Assembly (NCBI RefSeq): GCF_001720485.1
Contig: NZ_CP017114.1
Coordinates: forward strand, 2,976,001 to 3,040,000
Reading direction: 5' to 3'
Source: Cobetia marina
GTDB taxonomy: Bacteria > Pseudomonadota > Gammaproteobacteria > Pseudomonadales > Halomonadaceae
Length of the DNA: 64,000 nt
In this document: positions 17,542 through 26,950 of the stretch, piece by piece
Layout: every line of letters begins with the position of its first letter
How positions within the stretch are numbered: the first letter of the stretch is position 1
The notes under the pieces: generated by a model
Databases searched by the model: none
The model's input: only the letters and a program-made list of their open reading frames with translations
What the model was told of the DNA's origin: nothing
Translations under genes and position numbers: made by a program

Positions 17542-17918
17542 AGCGGTATCGCGATCAGCGCGAGGGAGACCAGATAGCCGACGCCCCACAGCAGGGAGCG
17601 CAAGAGCGCGATATTCGCCAGATAGCAGCCCCAGTACCCCAGACGCGCCAGCACGAAGATCACCGCCAGAGTGGTGGCGATCGGCGCGCCGGGCGCGACG
17701 ATGACACTCACCAGCACCCCGGCGGCAAACAGCGGGAACGCCTCGTTGCTGTTCTGATGCGCGGCGAGCGCACGCGCCCCGAAGCCCGTGAGTTCGCGCT
17801 GCTGCGCGCGGGGGTCATGGTTGTCATAGCGTCCGGTACGTTGCTGGGCCCAGGCGACGGGCGCCTTGGTCAGCACCAGCATCAGCGCCGCGAACAGCAG
17901 GCAGGCATAGATCAGCAT
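17532..17918 (-). CDS. MAPEG family membrane protein
   Basis: 128-residue four-helix membrane protein. It has the MAPEG signatures: RAQQRELTGFGARALAAHQNSNEAFPLFAAGV, with the family ERA.NAHxNxxE-like stretch, and a final helix LVSLALIAIPLWM. Relatives include microsomal glutathione transferases; bacterial members are mostly uncharacterised. Coupling to a thioesterase suggests a lipid- or acyl-related job (inference). Confidence 0.85.
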   Translation of the reverse strand: MLIYACLLFAALMLVLTKAPVAWAQQRTGRYDNHDPRAQQRELTGFGARALAAHQNSNEAFPLFAAGVLVSVIVAPGAPIATTLAVIFVLARLGYWGCYLANIALLRSLLWGVGYLVSLALIAIPLWM

Positions 17919-18098
17919 GCAGGATTTCCTCGAGACTCGTCATGAAAGGCATCGTCCGCCAGGGCGCGTGTGCATGTCACCGGCACGACGCGGTTCAAAC
18001 TGGTGTTTGATGATCCCTCACGAGCATGACAGGTGATCCTCATCGCCGCCATGCGGCCAATGGGCAGTGCGCTGCCACCGCATGGCCAGCCAGCGTCG

Positions 18099-18437
18099 TC
18101 AGGGCGCCGAGGGATCGGAAGGCTCGGGGTCAGGGACCTCGCCGCGCCACAGGCGATAGTCGGCCAGCGCATCATCGAGCTTGCCGAGCAACCAGGTCAC
18201 GATCACCAGATCATCCAGAATCCCCAGCCCCACCAGCATGTCGGGGATCAGGTCCAGCGGCGAGACCAGATAGAGCAACGCACCTGCGGCCAGTCCCAGC
18301 GCCTTCCACGGCACCGGACGATAACGTCCACTGATCACGTCACGGCACAGCGGAACGAGTGTACGCAATGCCGCTCCGGCCTTGCCCAATACGTGTCGGC
18401 GACCAAACAGGCGGGTCAACCACATTGCCTTGCCCAT
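18099..18437 (-). CDS. YkvA family (DUF1232) membrane protein
   Basis: 112-residue protein with the DUF1232 core ALLYLVSPLDLIPDMLVGLGILDDLVIV, a hydrophobic hairpin containing the invariant PIDLIPD-like motif. Function unknown. The start at 18437 has GGAGTG seven bases upstream. The gene stands alone with 180 bp on either side. Confidence 0.85.
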   Translation of the reverse strand: MGKAMWLTRLFGRRHVLGKAGAALRTLVPLCRDVISGRYRPVPWKALGLAAGALLYLVSPLDLIPDMLVGLGILDDLVIVTWLLGKLDDALADYRLWRGEVPDPEPSDPSAP

Positions 18438-18658
18438 GGGAACACTCCTCGTACATTGCCTGTATCGCAGGTATTGCATGTATTGTGACTGTCAGCATCC
18501 ATCGACACTGTCATTCCTCGTCATCGGCTGCCACGATAGCCCTCAATGGGTGCTATCTCTGCAACCCCTGATACACGACATCGGGGCACTGGGGCGTCTA
18601 CGCAAGATGCGGGCGACGCCTCAGCCCTCTTCACCTCGTTCATCGCAGGAGTCTCCAG

Positions 18659-20653
18659 GTGACACTAGGCAAGTTCGTTCCCCCATCGGGCCGCGGCGCC
18701 CGCGCCATGCGCCGCTTCACATCGTTGCGCCATTTGACAAGCCTGGGTCTGCTGCTGGGCCTCAGCCTGCCGCTGCAAGCGGCCACCCCCAGTGATCAGA
18801 GCTTCCGCGCTGCGCTGGAGGATGCCCGAGCCAAGCGCTTCCAGGATATCCAGCAGGTCGCCGTCAACGGCCATGTGCTGGAAGGCTATATCGAATATCA
18901 CCAGCTCAAGGCACGCCTGCCCTACGCAACGCCGGCGGAAGTCCTGTCCTTCATGGAGCGTCACGCCGATTCCCCCCTGGCGGAGTGGATGCGCGGCCAG
19001 GCCATCTCGGCCTACGGGCGCACCGGACGCCATGATGCTTTGCTCGAGGTCAGCGATGGCGTGCCGGCCGGCGCCAGCCGTCAGTGCCATTACTACACGG
19101 CACAGCTGAACAATGATTTCGCCAGCGCCTCGCAAGGCGGCCTGAAACTCTGGCATGTCTCGGGCTCGCAGGATTCCGCCTGTGACCCGCTGTTCTCGAC
19201 GCTGCGCGAACGTGGCGTGATCGATGATCAGGCCGTCTGGGAACGCATGATGCTCGCCTGGGCCGCCGGTCAGGGCAGCATGGTCAGCTACCTGGAACGC
19301 CAGCTGTCGGGTAACTGGCAGCAGGCCATCGCCGCACGCGAGCAGCTGGATGGCAACTTTGCCGCCATTACCCGGATTCCGACCGATCTGGGTCACGGTG
19401 GGCATGCCTTTGCCGCGCTCAGTGTCGCTGCCATGCATGGCTTCGTGCGCGCGGATACCGAGGCAGCCCTGGAGGCCTGGCGCAAGGTCAGCCCGCACAT
19501 GCCGCTGAGCGATGAGCAGCGTCATGAGGTCGAGCGTGATCTGGCCTGGTATTCCCTGGTACGTGACATTCCCAACAACCAGGGCTGGGTGGATGAGCGC
19601 CTGGCCATGCTCGATGATGAGGAGCTGTTCGACCTGCGCATGCGCAATGCCATTCGCGATGGCGCCTGGGGCGAGGTACGCGAATGGGTCCTCAAGATGC
19701 CGGAACGCTTCAGTGGCGAAGCCCGTTATCAGTACTGGCTGGGCCGTGCGGATGACAGCCTGGGACGCCGGGATGAGGCACGTGCCGCCTGGGCACGCGC
19801 CAGTGGCGAACGCAACTTCTATGGTTTCCTCGCCTCGGACCGGATCGGCAAGGCCTATTCGCTCAATCGCGATGACCAGACCTTCGATGATGCGCAACTG
19901 GCAGAGATTGCCCGCACCCCGGCCGTCAGGCGTGTCAGGGCGCTGATGGAGATCGATGAGATCGGTCTGGCGCGTTCGGAATGGTTCAATGCCGTGAGCC
20001 AGGCCGATGACGCCGGCGCGCGTCGCCTGGCGGCTTACGCCCTCAAGCAGCAATGGTATGACCTGACCGTGTTCGCAACCATTCGCGGCAAGCTGTGGGA
20101 TGGCCTGTCCTGGCGCTTCCCGCCCGCCTGGCAGCAGGACTTCCAGCGCTATGGGGCCAACGCCGGTGTGGACCCCTGGATGCTGATGGCACTGGCGCGT
20201 CGCGAGAGTGCCTTCAATCCTACCGCCACCTCGCCCGTGGGTGCCCGTGGGCTGATGCAGCTGATGCCGGGCACGGCGGCCAAGGTCAGTCGTGACCTGG
20301 GGCTTGCCACGCCCAGCCATGCCGCGCTCGGTGACCCGGACACCAACATCCGCCTCGGCAGCACCTATATCCGCGAGATGCTAGACCGCTACTCCGGCAA
20401 TCGCCTTGCGGCAGCGGCGGCCTACAACGCAGGCCCGGGCCGCGTGGATCGCTGGCTGGCCGATACCCCGCGCGAATATGACCGCTTCGTCGAGCGCATT
20501 CCCTTCAAGGAAACCCGTGAGTACGTCAAGGCAGTACTGGCGTATCGCGTCATCTTCGAGTCGCTGGCCAAGGGCACGAGCGACGGCGTCAGAGTGGTCA
20601 GTGAGCGCGAGGTCAATCAGCCCTACACCACCGCGCTGGTGGACCGCCGCTGA
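18659..20653 (+). CDS. slt: soluble lytic murein transglycosylase Slt70
   Basis: 664-residue periplasmic enzyme that cleaves the MurNAc-GlcNAc bond with 1,6-anhydro product formation. It has a signal peptide (RFTSLRHLTSLGLLLGLSL) and a long alpha-superhelical U/L domain. The C-terminal SLT domain has the catalytic Glu ~516 in LARRESAFNP, followed by GARGLMQLMPGTA and AAAAYNAGPGRV. It starts at GTG 18659 with AGGAG seven bases upstream; an ATG at 18707 is a weaker alternative. The length fits Slt70. Confidence 0.93.
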   Translation: MTLGKFVPPSGRGARAMRRFTSLRHLTSLGLLLGLSLPLQAATPSDQSFRAALEDARAKRFQDIQQVAVNGHVLEGYIEYHQLKARLPYATPAEVLSFMERHADSPLAEWMRGQAISAYGRTGRHDALLEVSDGVPAGASRQCHYYTAQLNNDFASASQGGLKLWHVSGSQDSACDPLFSTLRERGVIDDQAVWERMMLAWAAGQGSMVSYLERQLSGNWQQAIAAREQLDGNFAAITRIPTDLGHGGHAFAALSVAAMHGFVRADTEAALEAWRKVSPHMPLSDEQRHEVERDLAWYSLVRDIPNNQGWVDERLAMLDDEELFDLRMRNAIRDGAWGEVREWVLKMPERFSGEARYQYWLGRADDSLGRRDEARAAWARASGERNFYGFLASDRIGKAYSLNRDDQTFDDAQLAEIARTPAVRRVRALMEIDEIGLARSEWFNAVSQADDAGARRLAAYALKQQWYDLTVFATIRGKLWDGLSWRFPPAWQQDFQRYGANAGVDPWMLMALARRESAFNPTATSPVGARGLMQLMPGTAAKVSRDLGLATPSHAALGDPDTNIRLGSTYIREMLDRYSGNRLAAAAAYNAGPGRVDRWLADTPREYDRFVERIPFKETREYVKAVLAYRVIFESLAKGTSDGVRVVSEREVNQPYTTALVDRR

Positions 20654-20710
20654 AGAGAGTCATGCCGAACGTCCAGCGCACGCGCTGACAGACCACTCGT
20701 GACGTCACAC

Positions 20711-20744
20711 ACGACAACGCCAGCCTCAGGGCTGGCGTTGTCGT
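20711..20744. terminator. bidirectional terminator after slt
   Basis: Perfect 15-bp stem (acgacaacgccagcc with ggctggcgttgtcgt) and a 4-nt loop between the convergent slt gene and the next minus-strand gene. Confidence 0.8.
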
Positions 20745-20763
20745 CGTGCGTCTCCGCTACGGC

Positions 20764-21711
20764 TCAATCATCGCGTCGGGCATGGATTCCCGATAGCGGT
20801 GGCGTCTGGCCGTCACCCTGTCGGGGAGCTTCCTCATGCTGGGGAGCGTAGCGATTCAGCGCCTCGGCATAGCTCAGCGGACGCCCATCACCGCTGTCGC
20901 GCTGACTGCCCTTCCAGTTCTCGTCCTTGCGGGCGAGAGAGGGATTCGCGGGAAATGTCGAGGGCGAGGTCTCATGGGGTATCTGGCGAGCCCCATCCGA
21001 GTGACGAGCCGAATGGCTGATGCGAGGGCGGCGCCACAGGCGCCACGCCAGTATCAGCCCCCCTGCCCAGCTGACGCTCCCCAGCAGCCCGTAGGCGATC
21101 ATGCTCCAGACATTGCCGGGACGATGGCCCGCATTGATGATGATCACCCGCGCCAGGTCGATGTCCGGCCAGCGTTCACTCAACAGGGCGCGCTCGTCTC
21201 CGGGGAGGTCCGTCTCGGCATGCAGCACGGTACCGAACAGGCCATCCGGGAACTCGATGAGCGGCGGGACGTTCTTCAGGCTCTGGACGGAATCGGTACG
21301 CACCAGCACGCCCATGCGCTCGATGCGCGGCCACTCGTCCGAGGGAATGCCATCGATGCCACCGAAGGCGCGTGACAATCCTGCCAGCTCCAGCAGATAG
21401 GGGTTCATGTCCGAGATCACCGGGTAATAGAGCGTCTCGATACGCTGCCCACCTTCGGCAGCCGCATCCAGACGAAAGGTCTCGGCATGTTCGCGATAGA
21501 CCGCCCAGTGATCGCGTAGCGACACGAACTGATTGACCGGCAGATTGCCCTGTTCAACGGCTTCCAGGTTCAAGGTCTCAGGCCGGGACGTGACGCGGCC
21601 CACCCAGCGTCCCTCTTCGAAGGCAAACAGCCAGGCCGCCAGCCCCACGAGCAGCAAGACGACGATACCCGCCCCGGCCAGCCGGCGACGCAAGGTGTAG
21701 GAAGGACTCAT
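20764..21711 (-). CDS. bitopic membrane protein, hypothetical
   Basis: 315 residues: an N-terminal helix (AGIVVLLLVGLAAWLF), a predicted periplasmic domain of ~175 residues, a second helix near 205-222 (MIAYGLLGSVSWAGGLILAW) and a hydrophilic cytoplasmic tail of ~95 residues with low complexity. No catalytic motif is recognisable. It is convergent with slt and separated from it by a terminator. Confidence 0.6.
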   Translation of the reverse strand: MSPSYTLRRRLAGAGIVVLLLVGLAAWLFAFEEGRWVGRVTSRPETLNLEAVEQGNLPVNQFVSLRDHWAVYREHAETFRLDAAAEGGQRIETLYYPVISDMNPYLLELAGLSRAFGGIDGIPSDEWPRIERMGVLVRTDSVQSLKNVPPLIEFPDGLFGTVLHAETDLPGDERALLSERWPDIDLARVIIINAGHRPGNVWSMIAYGLLGSVSWAGGLILAWRLWRRPRISHSARHSDGARQIPHETSPSTFPANPSLARKDENWKGSQRDSGDGRPLSYAEALNRYAPQHEEAPRQGDGQTPPLSGIHARRDD

Positions 21712-21865
21712 TGGTTAGCATTCCCTGCTTCTGCCAGCCTGACGTGCGGCCGGTCTTGATGTAATGACGACACGAACCATCGTGATCTTCACGACAGCAT
21801 ACCTCATCCACTCACGCGGCCTTTCCACACTCGGCCGGCCACGCGACAGCGGTGAGCGTCCGGAC

Positions 21866-22402
21866 TCAAGGGCCCTTGAGTCGCGAGGACAGACGCTCAC
21901 TTTCACGACAGTAGCGCTGACGCAGACGCAGCACCTCAAGTGAGTTGCTCGACAGCGCATCCAGCACATAACGATTGCAGGCGCGTTCCGCACGTTTCTG
22001 GGCAGCTTCCAGCGCCTTCCGCGCCTCACGCTGGGCAGGTGTCATCCCGGCATAGGGGTCGCGCAGGGGCTTGTAGGTGGCGGCCGCCTTGCAATACATG
22101 GTGCGAGTGTCGAGATGGGCAGCACGCCCCCTCTGCTGCAGGGCGTGACAGGTCTCGACGAACAGACGGCTGGCCATGCGTGAGCAATCACGTTGCTCCG
22201 CCGCGCTGCCGGTCTTGCTCAGCCGAGCACACACCGACTCCTCCTGGATACGCCACAGCTGATGACGGAAGTCGACGGTGTAGCCGTGATAGAGCACCTG
22301 TACCTGCTGGACACGCGAATCGTAGACATCGCTGATATCACGAGACTCAAGATGGGTCACGATCTTGAGGAAGGAGGCAAGGGTCAGCGTAGCAGGATCC
22401 AT
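21866..22402 (-). CDS. hypothetical protein, Cys- and Arg-rich
   Basis: 178 residues, mostly helical. It contains spaced cysteines (EESVCARL, QRDCSRM, ETCHALQ, MYCKAAA, RACNRY, RYCRES) that could form disulfides, although no signal peptide is visible from this start. The Ala/Arg-rich coiled-coil-like stretch MTPAQREARKALEAAQKRAER is notable. The start at 22402 has no ribosome site, so a missed upstream exported start is possible. I do not recognise the family. Confidence 0.5.
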   Translation of the reverse strand: MDPATLTLASFLKIVTHLESRDISDVYDSRVQQVQVLYHGYTVDFRHQLWRIQEESVCARLSKTGSAAEQRDCSRMASRLFVETCHALQQRGRAAHLDTRTMYCKAAATYKPLRDPYAGMTPAQREARKALEAAQKRAERACNRYVLDALSSNSLEVLRLRQRYCRESERLSSRLKGP

Positions 22403-22497
22403 GTGGCGTGAGGGATAAGGCGTTCATCCCCGGCTTCTCCGTCGCAGTGAGTGCTCTCGTGCCCGCAAAGGGCGCGTGCAGATGTCAGACGCCGCCG

Positions 22498-23142
22498 TCA
22501 GCGGCTCAGGGCCAGGCGCGCGCCGAGTGCCACCATCACGGTGCCGGTGATGCCTTCCATCCAGCTGGCGACACGGGGTCGAGCCAGCCAGCGCCCGGCA
22601 CCGCCCACCATCACCGCCACACCGATCTGCCACAGGTTGGCGATCACGAAGTGGACACCTGCCAACCACAGCGACTTGAGAATGGCCGGGTCGGTCGGTG
22701 CGATGAACTGCGGCAGGAACGCCATATAGAAGACGACGGTCTTGGGGTTGAGCACGTTGGAGAGGAAGCCTTCGCGCAACGGTTGCCAGAGAGAGACTCG
22801 CTGACGCGCGACATCGGCCTGGATATCCAGCCCGCGAGTGCGGCGCGCACTGAGCAGACTCTTGATCCCCAGCCATACGAGATAGGCAGCACCAACCAGC
22901 TTGAGTGCCGAGAAGGCCCAGGCGGATTGCAGAAGAATCAGCGAGATCCCCGCCGACGACACCAGGGCATGCACGAAGAGCCCGGCACAGATGGCAACAC
23001 TGGTGAGCACCCCGTCGCGCAGGCCGCCACGCAGGGTGTTGCGAATCACCAGCAGGGTGTCCACTCCGGGGGTCACGGTGAGCAGCGTGATGGCCACCAC
23101 GAATGACCAGAACGCGGTATCGAACTGAATGAAGTCAAACAT
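22498..23142 (-). CDS. LysE/RhtB family exporter
   Basis: 214-residue membrane protein with six hydrophobic helices. The N-terminal signature is TLLTVTPGVDTLLVIRNTLRGG, matching the family's TPGP-D motif, and LVWLGIKSLLSAR follows as in RhtB proteins. It exports amino acids or related metabolites; the substrate is not predictable. The start at 23142 follows AAGGAT. It is a single gene. Confidence 0.9.
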   Translation of the reverse strand: MFDFIQFDTAFWSFVVAITLLTVTPGVDTLLVIRNTLRGGLRDGVLTSVAICAGLFVHALVSSAGISLILLQSAWAFSALKLVGAAYLVWLGIKSLLSARRTRGLDIQADVARQRVSLWQPLREGFLSNVLNPKTVVFYMAFLPQFIAPTDPAILKSLWLAGVHFVIANLWQIGVAVMVGGAGRWLARPRVASWMEGITGTVMVALGARLALSR

Positions 23143-23358
23143 GCCGCATATCCTTGTGACGGACTTCTCCACGCCCTGCGGCATGAACGGATGTCCAGTC
23201 TAAGCGAGGGATGCGAGCCTGAAAAGTCATCGCTGACAACCTTCAGACCGCCAGCCCATCCTCGTCGCTCAACTGCCGCCCTCGCCCCCACCTCGGCGTG
23301 ATCCCTTCCACTGAGACTCACTCATGCCTTCGAGGGAGGCGCCGCAGGGGCAGTACCT

Positions 23359-23943
23359 TCAACCGACCAGCCACAATCCCGCCACCACATCGGCAAGCAG
23401 CACCGCCAATGCCAGCAGAATGACGACGCCATCCTCACCGATCAGCCCCAGCCCGAGCAGCAACAGCGTCGCGGCGGGCAGTGCCGAGGCAAACGGCACC
23501 AGCTCCAGAGGCACCATGGTGGCCGCCAGCAGAATGGCCAGTGCAGCGATCAGACGATAAGCGATGCCACGTGTCATGAAACCGAGCCGCGGCTTGAGCA
23601 ATCGGTCGATGCGCCGTGTCCAGGGACGCGCTCGCTGCACGCCATGGGTGAGGCGCTCATGCTCGAAACTGAAGCTGGCCAGCCGTCTGGGCAACCAGGG
23701 AGTGCGATGGCCCAGCAACAGCTGGAAGGCGATCAGCCCGATGAACAGCGCACAGGTAGTCGGCACGCCCGGAATGGCCCCGGTCGGCAGCAGAACCAGC
23801 AGCGCCGGCAACACCAGCAAGGGGCCGAAGCCGCGTGAATTGAAATGTTCCAGTATGGCACCCAGCGAGATGTCGCCTTCTATCTCGCGGTCCAGCTCTT
23901 CCAGCAATGCGGTGAGACCGCTGTCCTTGGCGTGTTCGCTCAT
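23359..23943 (-). CDS. ExoD family membrane protein
   Basis: 194 residues matching exopolysaccharide-synthesis ExoD proteins (PF06055): an amphipathic N-terminus (SLGAILEHFNSRGFGPLLVLPALLVLLPTGAIPG), the PTTCALFIGLIAFQLLLG segment, and C-terminal helices. The biochemical role of ExoD proteins is unknown. The start at 23943 (MSEHAKDSG) is preferred over an upstream ATG at 23994. Confidence 0.85.
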   Translation of the reverse strand: MSEHAKDSGLTALLEELDREIEGDISLGAILEHFNSRGFGPLLVLPALLVLLPTGAIPGVPTTCALFIGLIAFQLLLGHRTPWLPRRLASFSFEHERLTHGVQRARPWTRRIDRLLKPRLGFMTRGIAYRLIAALAILLAATMVPLELVPFASALPAATLLLLGLGLIGEDGVVILLALAVLLADVVAGLWLVG

Positions 23944-24040
23944 GAGATATCCGTGGTGAGACGTGACAGGGAAGAAAGAGCAGACACATGGCAATACCGA
24001 TGTCGGTCAGTCCTGCTGTCGGCAAGCGGATCGCCTGCCA

Positions 24041-24757
24041 TCAGCCGACCAGACGTTCACCGAGCATGCCGATCATGAATCCCAGCGTGGCCCCCAGCGG
24101 TGGAGACCAGTGATGCACCACTCGCGCCTGGGGGGCGATGTCCTGAAAGATCAGATACAGGATGCCTCCCGCCGCGAAGGCCATCAGCCCGCCCAGCAGC
24201 CGGGGGGCATCCGCCAACCACAGATGGCCGGAGAAGGCCGCCAGCGGACCGAGCAATGACAGCAGCAGGAAGGCGCCCAGTCCCTGTCGCGCGGTGAGGC
24301 CAGCGCCTTCCAGCTCCCGATAGGCATTGAAACCTTCTGGCAGGTTCTGCACGGCGATGAACAGCGCCATCAGCATGGCCGCCGCAGGTGAGGCGGATGC
24401 CAGGGCCCCGAGAGCGATCGCCTCGGGGATGAAGTCCATCAACATCGCCAGCAGCTGTCCCCTGGCGTCACCGCTGCGGGCCAGCCAGCGATCCAGCTGC
24501 ATGAAGACGAGCGCCCCGAGCAGAAACAGCCCGAGCAGAGGCAGGACGGACAGGGATTCCATGGCGCGAGGCACCAGCACCAACGCGACCGCTGCCAGCA
24601 GGATGCCTCCCCCCAGCGCCGTGATGCCAGCCAACCAGCTGCGCTTGACGTGGGTTTCGTGGCTACGCTCCAGTTGCGCGATCACCCCACCCAGCGGGAT
24701 GCACAACCCGGCCGCCCAGGCCATCGCCAACATTTCCCAGGGGAGGTCTGCCATCAT
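24041..24757 (-). CDS. ZIP family metal transporter
   Basis: 238-residue membrane protein with seven to eight helices. Helix IV carries MDFIPEAIALGAL and helix V AVQNLPEGFNAYREL, the metal-site helices of ZIP transporters (the family's N-x-P-E-G motif is clear). The first site has Asp-Phe-Ile-Pro-Glu rather than the usual His-x-x-Pro-E, so the metal or direction may differ. Its ATG overlaps the stop of the upstream gene (ATGA). Confidence 0.85.
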   Translation of the reverse strand: MMADLPWEMLAMAWAAGLCIPLGGVIAQLERSHETHVKRSWLAGITALGGGILLAAVALVLVPRAMESLSVLPLLGLFLLGALVFMQLDRWLARSGDARGQLLAMLMDFIPEAIALGALASASPAAAMLMALFIAVQNLPEGFNAYRELEGAGLTARQGLGAFLLLSLLGPLAAFSGHLWLADAPRLLGGLMAFAAGGILYLIFQDIAPQARVVHHWSPPLGATLGFMIGMLGERLVG

Positions 24758-25179
24758 GCTGCCGGGCGGCCACCAGGGGCCGGACGTTCACCCAGCACGC
24801 GCATCAGCAGGCTGGTACCGAGCCCCCAGGCACCATTGAGAATCAGCCCGCCGATGATCATCATCGGCACCACGGCGATGCCCTTGAGCGGGAAGACGAC
24901 CAGCATGGCCACTGCCGTCGGACCGACGGCACCGAAAGCCAGACTGATCAGCCAGTGGCTCATGCCGGTGCTGCGGCGTACCAGCGCCCATAGCGGCAGT
25001 CCCCATAGCCCGCCCCAGAAGGCCAGCGAGAGCACTGACGGAACGCCCAGCGGCCCGGCAGGGGTCATGTTGTAGGGCGCCTTGGGCAGGATATCGGCCA
25101 GATAGAAGAGCCCGAACAGCCCCTGATGGAAGATCAGGGTCGCCAGAAAAGCCGCCACGAAAGCCTTGAGCCAGATCAT
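24754..25179 (-). CDS. small four-helix membrane protein, hypothetical
   Basis: 141 residues with four hydrophobic segments (IWLKAFVAAFLATLIFHQGL, SLAFWGGLWGLPLWAL, LISLAFGAVGPTAVAMLV, MMIIGGLILNGAWGLGTSLL). It is coupled to the ZIP transporter by a 4-nt overlap. The start at 25179 follows AAGGGTG. Similar small proteins occur widely in proteobacteria without an assigned role. Confidence 0.7.
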   Translation of the reverse strand: MIWLKAFVAAFLATLIFHQGLFGLFYLADILPKAPYNMTPAGPLGVPSVLSLAFWGGLWGLPLWALVRRSTGMSHWLISLAFGAVGPTAVAMLVVFPLKGIAVVPMMIIGGLILNGAWGLGTSLLMRVLGERPAPGGRPAA

Positions 25180-25288
25180 GTGAACACCCTTGTGATTGAG
25201 GCCGCCTGCACTGAAGGTCGGCGGCGTCCGGACAGTCCCGGAGCCACCTCCCGGGACCGATGCGGCACTGACGCTTGCCGAAGGTGGA

Positions 25289-25693
25289 TCAGCGGGCCTG
25301 TTCCTGGGAGATCTGCTCGTTGAGCGTCCAGAAATCATAGAGCACGCCGATGAAGAACAGCCCACCGGTACACAGATAGATCAGCCCGGTCAGCCACTTG
25401 CCCATGTACATGCGGTGGACGCCGAATACGCCCAGGAAGGTGAGCAGAATCCAGCTCAGCGAGTAGTTGATTGGCCCTTCACGAAAGCGGAAATCCGCCT
25501 CGCGGTCCATGGCGGGAATCAGGAACAGGTCGATCAGCCAGCCGATCCCCAGCAGGCCGAAGGTGAACAGCCAGATGGTGCCGGTGACCGGTTTGCCATA
25601 GTAGAAACGATGGGCGCCGAGGAAACCGAAGATCCACAGCAGGTAGCCCATGGTCTTGGAGTGCGTGTCCTGTACGACGGGCGATGCGGTCAT
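25289..25693 (-). CDS. TM2 domain protein
   Basis: 134-residue membrane protein with two TM2-type hairpins: GYLLWIFGFLGAHRFYYGK and later ILLTFLGVFGVHRMYMGKW, each with the G-x-H-R-F/M-Y-x-G-K motif, followed by GLIYLCTGGLFFIGVLYDF. A duplicated TM2 domain is the usual bacterial arrangement. Function unknown. The start at 25693 (MTASPVVQD) is chosen because the upstream ATGs add an unusual N-terminus. Confidence 0.85.
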   Translation of the reverse strand: MTASPVVQDTHSKTMGYLLWIFGFLGAHRFYYGKPVTGTIWLFTFGLLGIGWLIDLFLIPAMDREADFRFREGPINYSLSWILLTFLGVFGVHRMYMGKWLTGLIYLCTGGLFFIGVLYDFWTLNEQISQEQAR

Positions 25694-25803
25694 CTGTAAA
25701 GCCTTAGCCGTGAAACGGCAGATCATGATTGCGAATACAGTCAATGCGGTCTTGGCGAGCGGGAATCAAGCCTCTCGTGCCCGCAAGCCTCGTCCAGACG
25801 CGA

Positions 25804-25837
25804 CAACGCCACCCACGCAGCCGCGCGGGTGGCGTTG
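25804..25837 (-). terminator. terminator of the 2OG-Fe(II) oxygenase gene
   Basis: Perfect 11-bp stem (caacgccaccc with gggtggcgttg) and a 12-nt loop, 26 bp past the oxygenase stop. Confidence 0.7.
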
Positions 25838-25862
25838 AAGCCTGTCGTGTCGTCACCGAAGC

Positions 25863-26702
25863 CTAGATCACGCCCAGTTCGCGCAGACGTTCCTTGAGAT
25901 AGGAATCCGCGGTGTGCTTGTCAGACAGCACCACTTGTGGACGCGGATGCAGGAACAGCGGCAGGGACAGACGCGACTGACTGCACCCTTCCCCCGTCGG
26001 ATTGATCACGCGATGCGTGGTGGACGGGAAATAGCCGCCACTGGCTTCCTGGAGCATGTCGCCGACATTGATGACCAGCTGACCTGGATCACAGGGCACG
26101 TCCATCCATTCACCATCGACATCCATCACCTGCAGCCCCGGCTCATTGGCGGCAGGCAGCACGGTCAGCAGGTTGATGTCCTCATGGGCAGCGGCACGCA
26201 CGGCACCCGGCTCTTCCGAACCGGTCATCGGCGGATAGTGCAGGACGCGCAAGAGCGTCTGCCCACTGTCCTTGATCATGTTGGAGAGCGGCTCACGATA
26301 GAGCTCGGCCACTTCAGCGGGCGAATGCGCTTCCACCCAGCTCAGGAGCTCCGCGGCGAAGGCTTCTGCCTGACGGTAGTACTCCATGGCATTCTCGCGC
26401 AGGCTGTCCGGAATCTTTCCCCACGGATAGATGTGGTAGTACTCCTTGAGGTCCCGCGCCGTATGCCCCTTGGCGGTCTCGGAGACATCCGCCGGGAAGA
26501 GACCATCCTGGGTCTTCGGGTCGTAGCGCCACTCCAGCTTGTCGGCACTCGCGAAGAATTCCGCCCATTCAGCGTAGATCTTCTCGACCAATTCATGAGA
26601 AATCGGATGATTGCGAATCACGCCGAAGCCTGTCGTGCGCAGGGATTCGACAAATTTTTCGGCAGCATCGGCCGAGCGGTAATCTACGTTCTGGACCTTC
26701 AT
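25863..26702 (-). CDS. isopenicillin N synthase-family 2OG-Fe(II) dioxygenase
   Basis: 279-residue non-heme iron oxygenase. The double-stranded beta-helix ligands are visible: His and Asp in AAAHEDINLLTVL (~194-196) and the second His in STTHRVINP (~250), with Arg in SQSRLSLPLF as the co-substrate anchor. The N-terminal TTGFGVIRNHPISHEL is typical of the family. The substrate is unknown. It is transcribed divergently from the cold-shock gene. Confidence 0.88.
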   Translation of the reverse strand: MKVQNVDYRSADAAEKFVESLRTTGFGVIRNHPISHELVEKIYAEWAEFFASADKLEWRYDPKTQDGLFPADVSETAKGHTARDLKEYYHIYPWGKIPDSLRENAMEYYRQAEAFAAELLSWVEAHSPAEVAELYREPLSNMIKDSGQTLLRVLHYPPMTGSEEPGAVRAAAHEDINLLTVLPAANEPGLQVMDVDGEWMDVPCDPGQLVINVGDMLQEASGGYFPSTTHRVINPTGEGCSQSRLSLPLFLHPRPQVVLSDKHTADSYLKERLRELGVI

Positions 26703-26950
26703 GGCATTTCCATCTATGTTGGCTCTGTGTACGCATCCTACTTGAGCAGGCAGACGTCGCCAATACGACGACTGACTATTCGGTCAAGATGCGAACATGT
26801 GCAGTTTCTACTGCAGGCGTAGGTCAAGCAGGAAAGGATGTCGTCGCAGGACGTAACGCGTCTCTCTGGTGGAATTCCCCCTAGCCGCACCAACGCAATC
26901 CGGTCTGATGGGCAGACCACCAACATCATCACGTAAGCAAGGAAAGAATC
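26703..26950. promoter_or_regulatory. divergent promoter region and cold-shock leader with an inverted repeat
   Basis: 248 bp between the divergent oxygenase and csp genes. TGCAGT-TTCT-ACTGCA at 26800-26815 is a perfect 6-bp inverted repeat and a candidate operator for either gene. The right half probably contains the long untranslated leader usual for cold-shock genes. Confidence 0.4.

Noticed and set aside
18665..20320. Minus-strand frame of 551 codons
   Set aside because: Antisense to slt, which has a signal peptide, the catalytic motif and a ribosome site.
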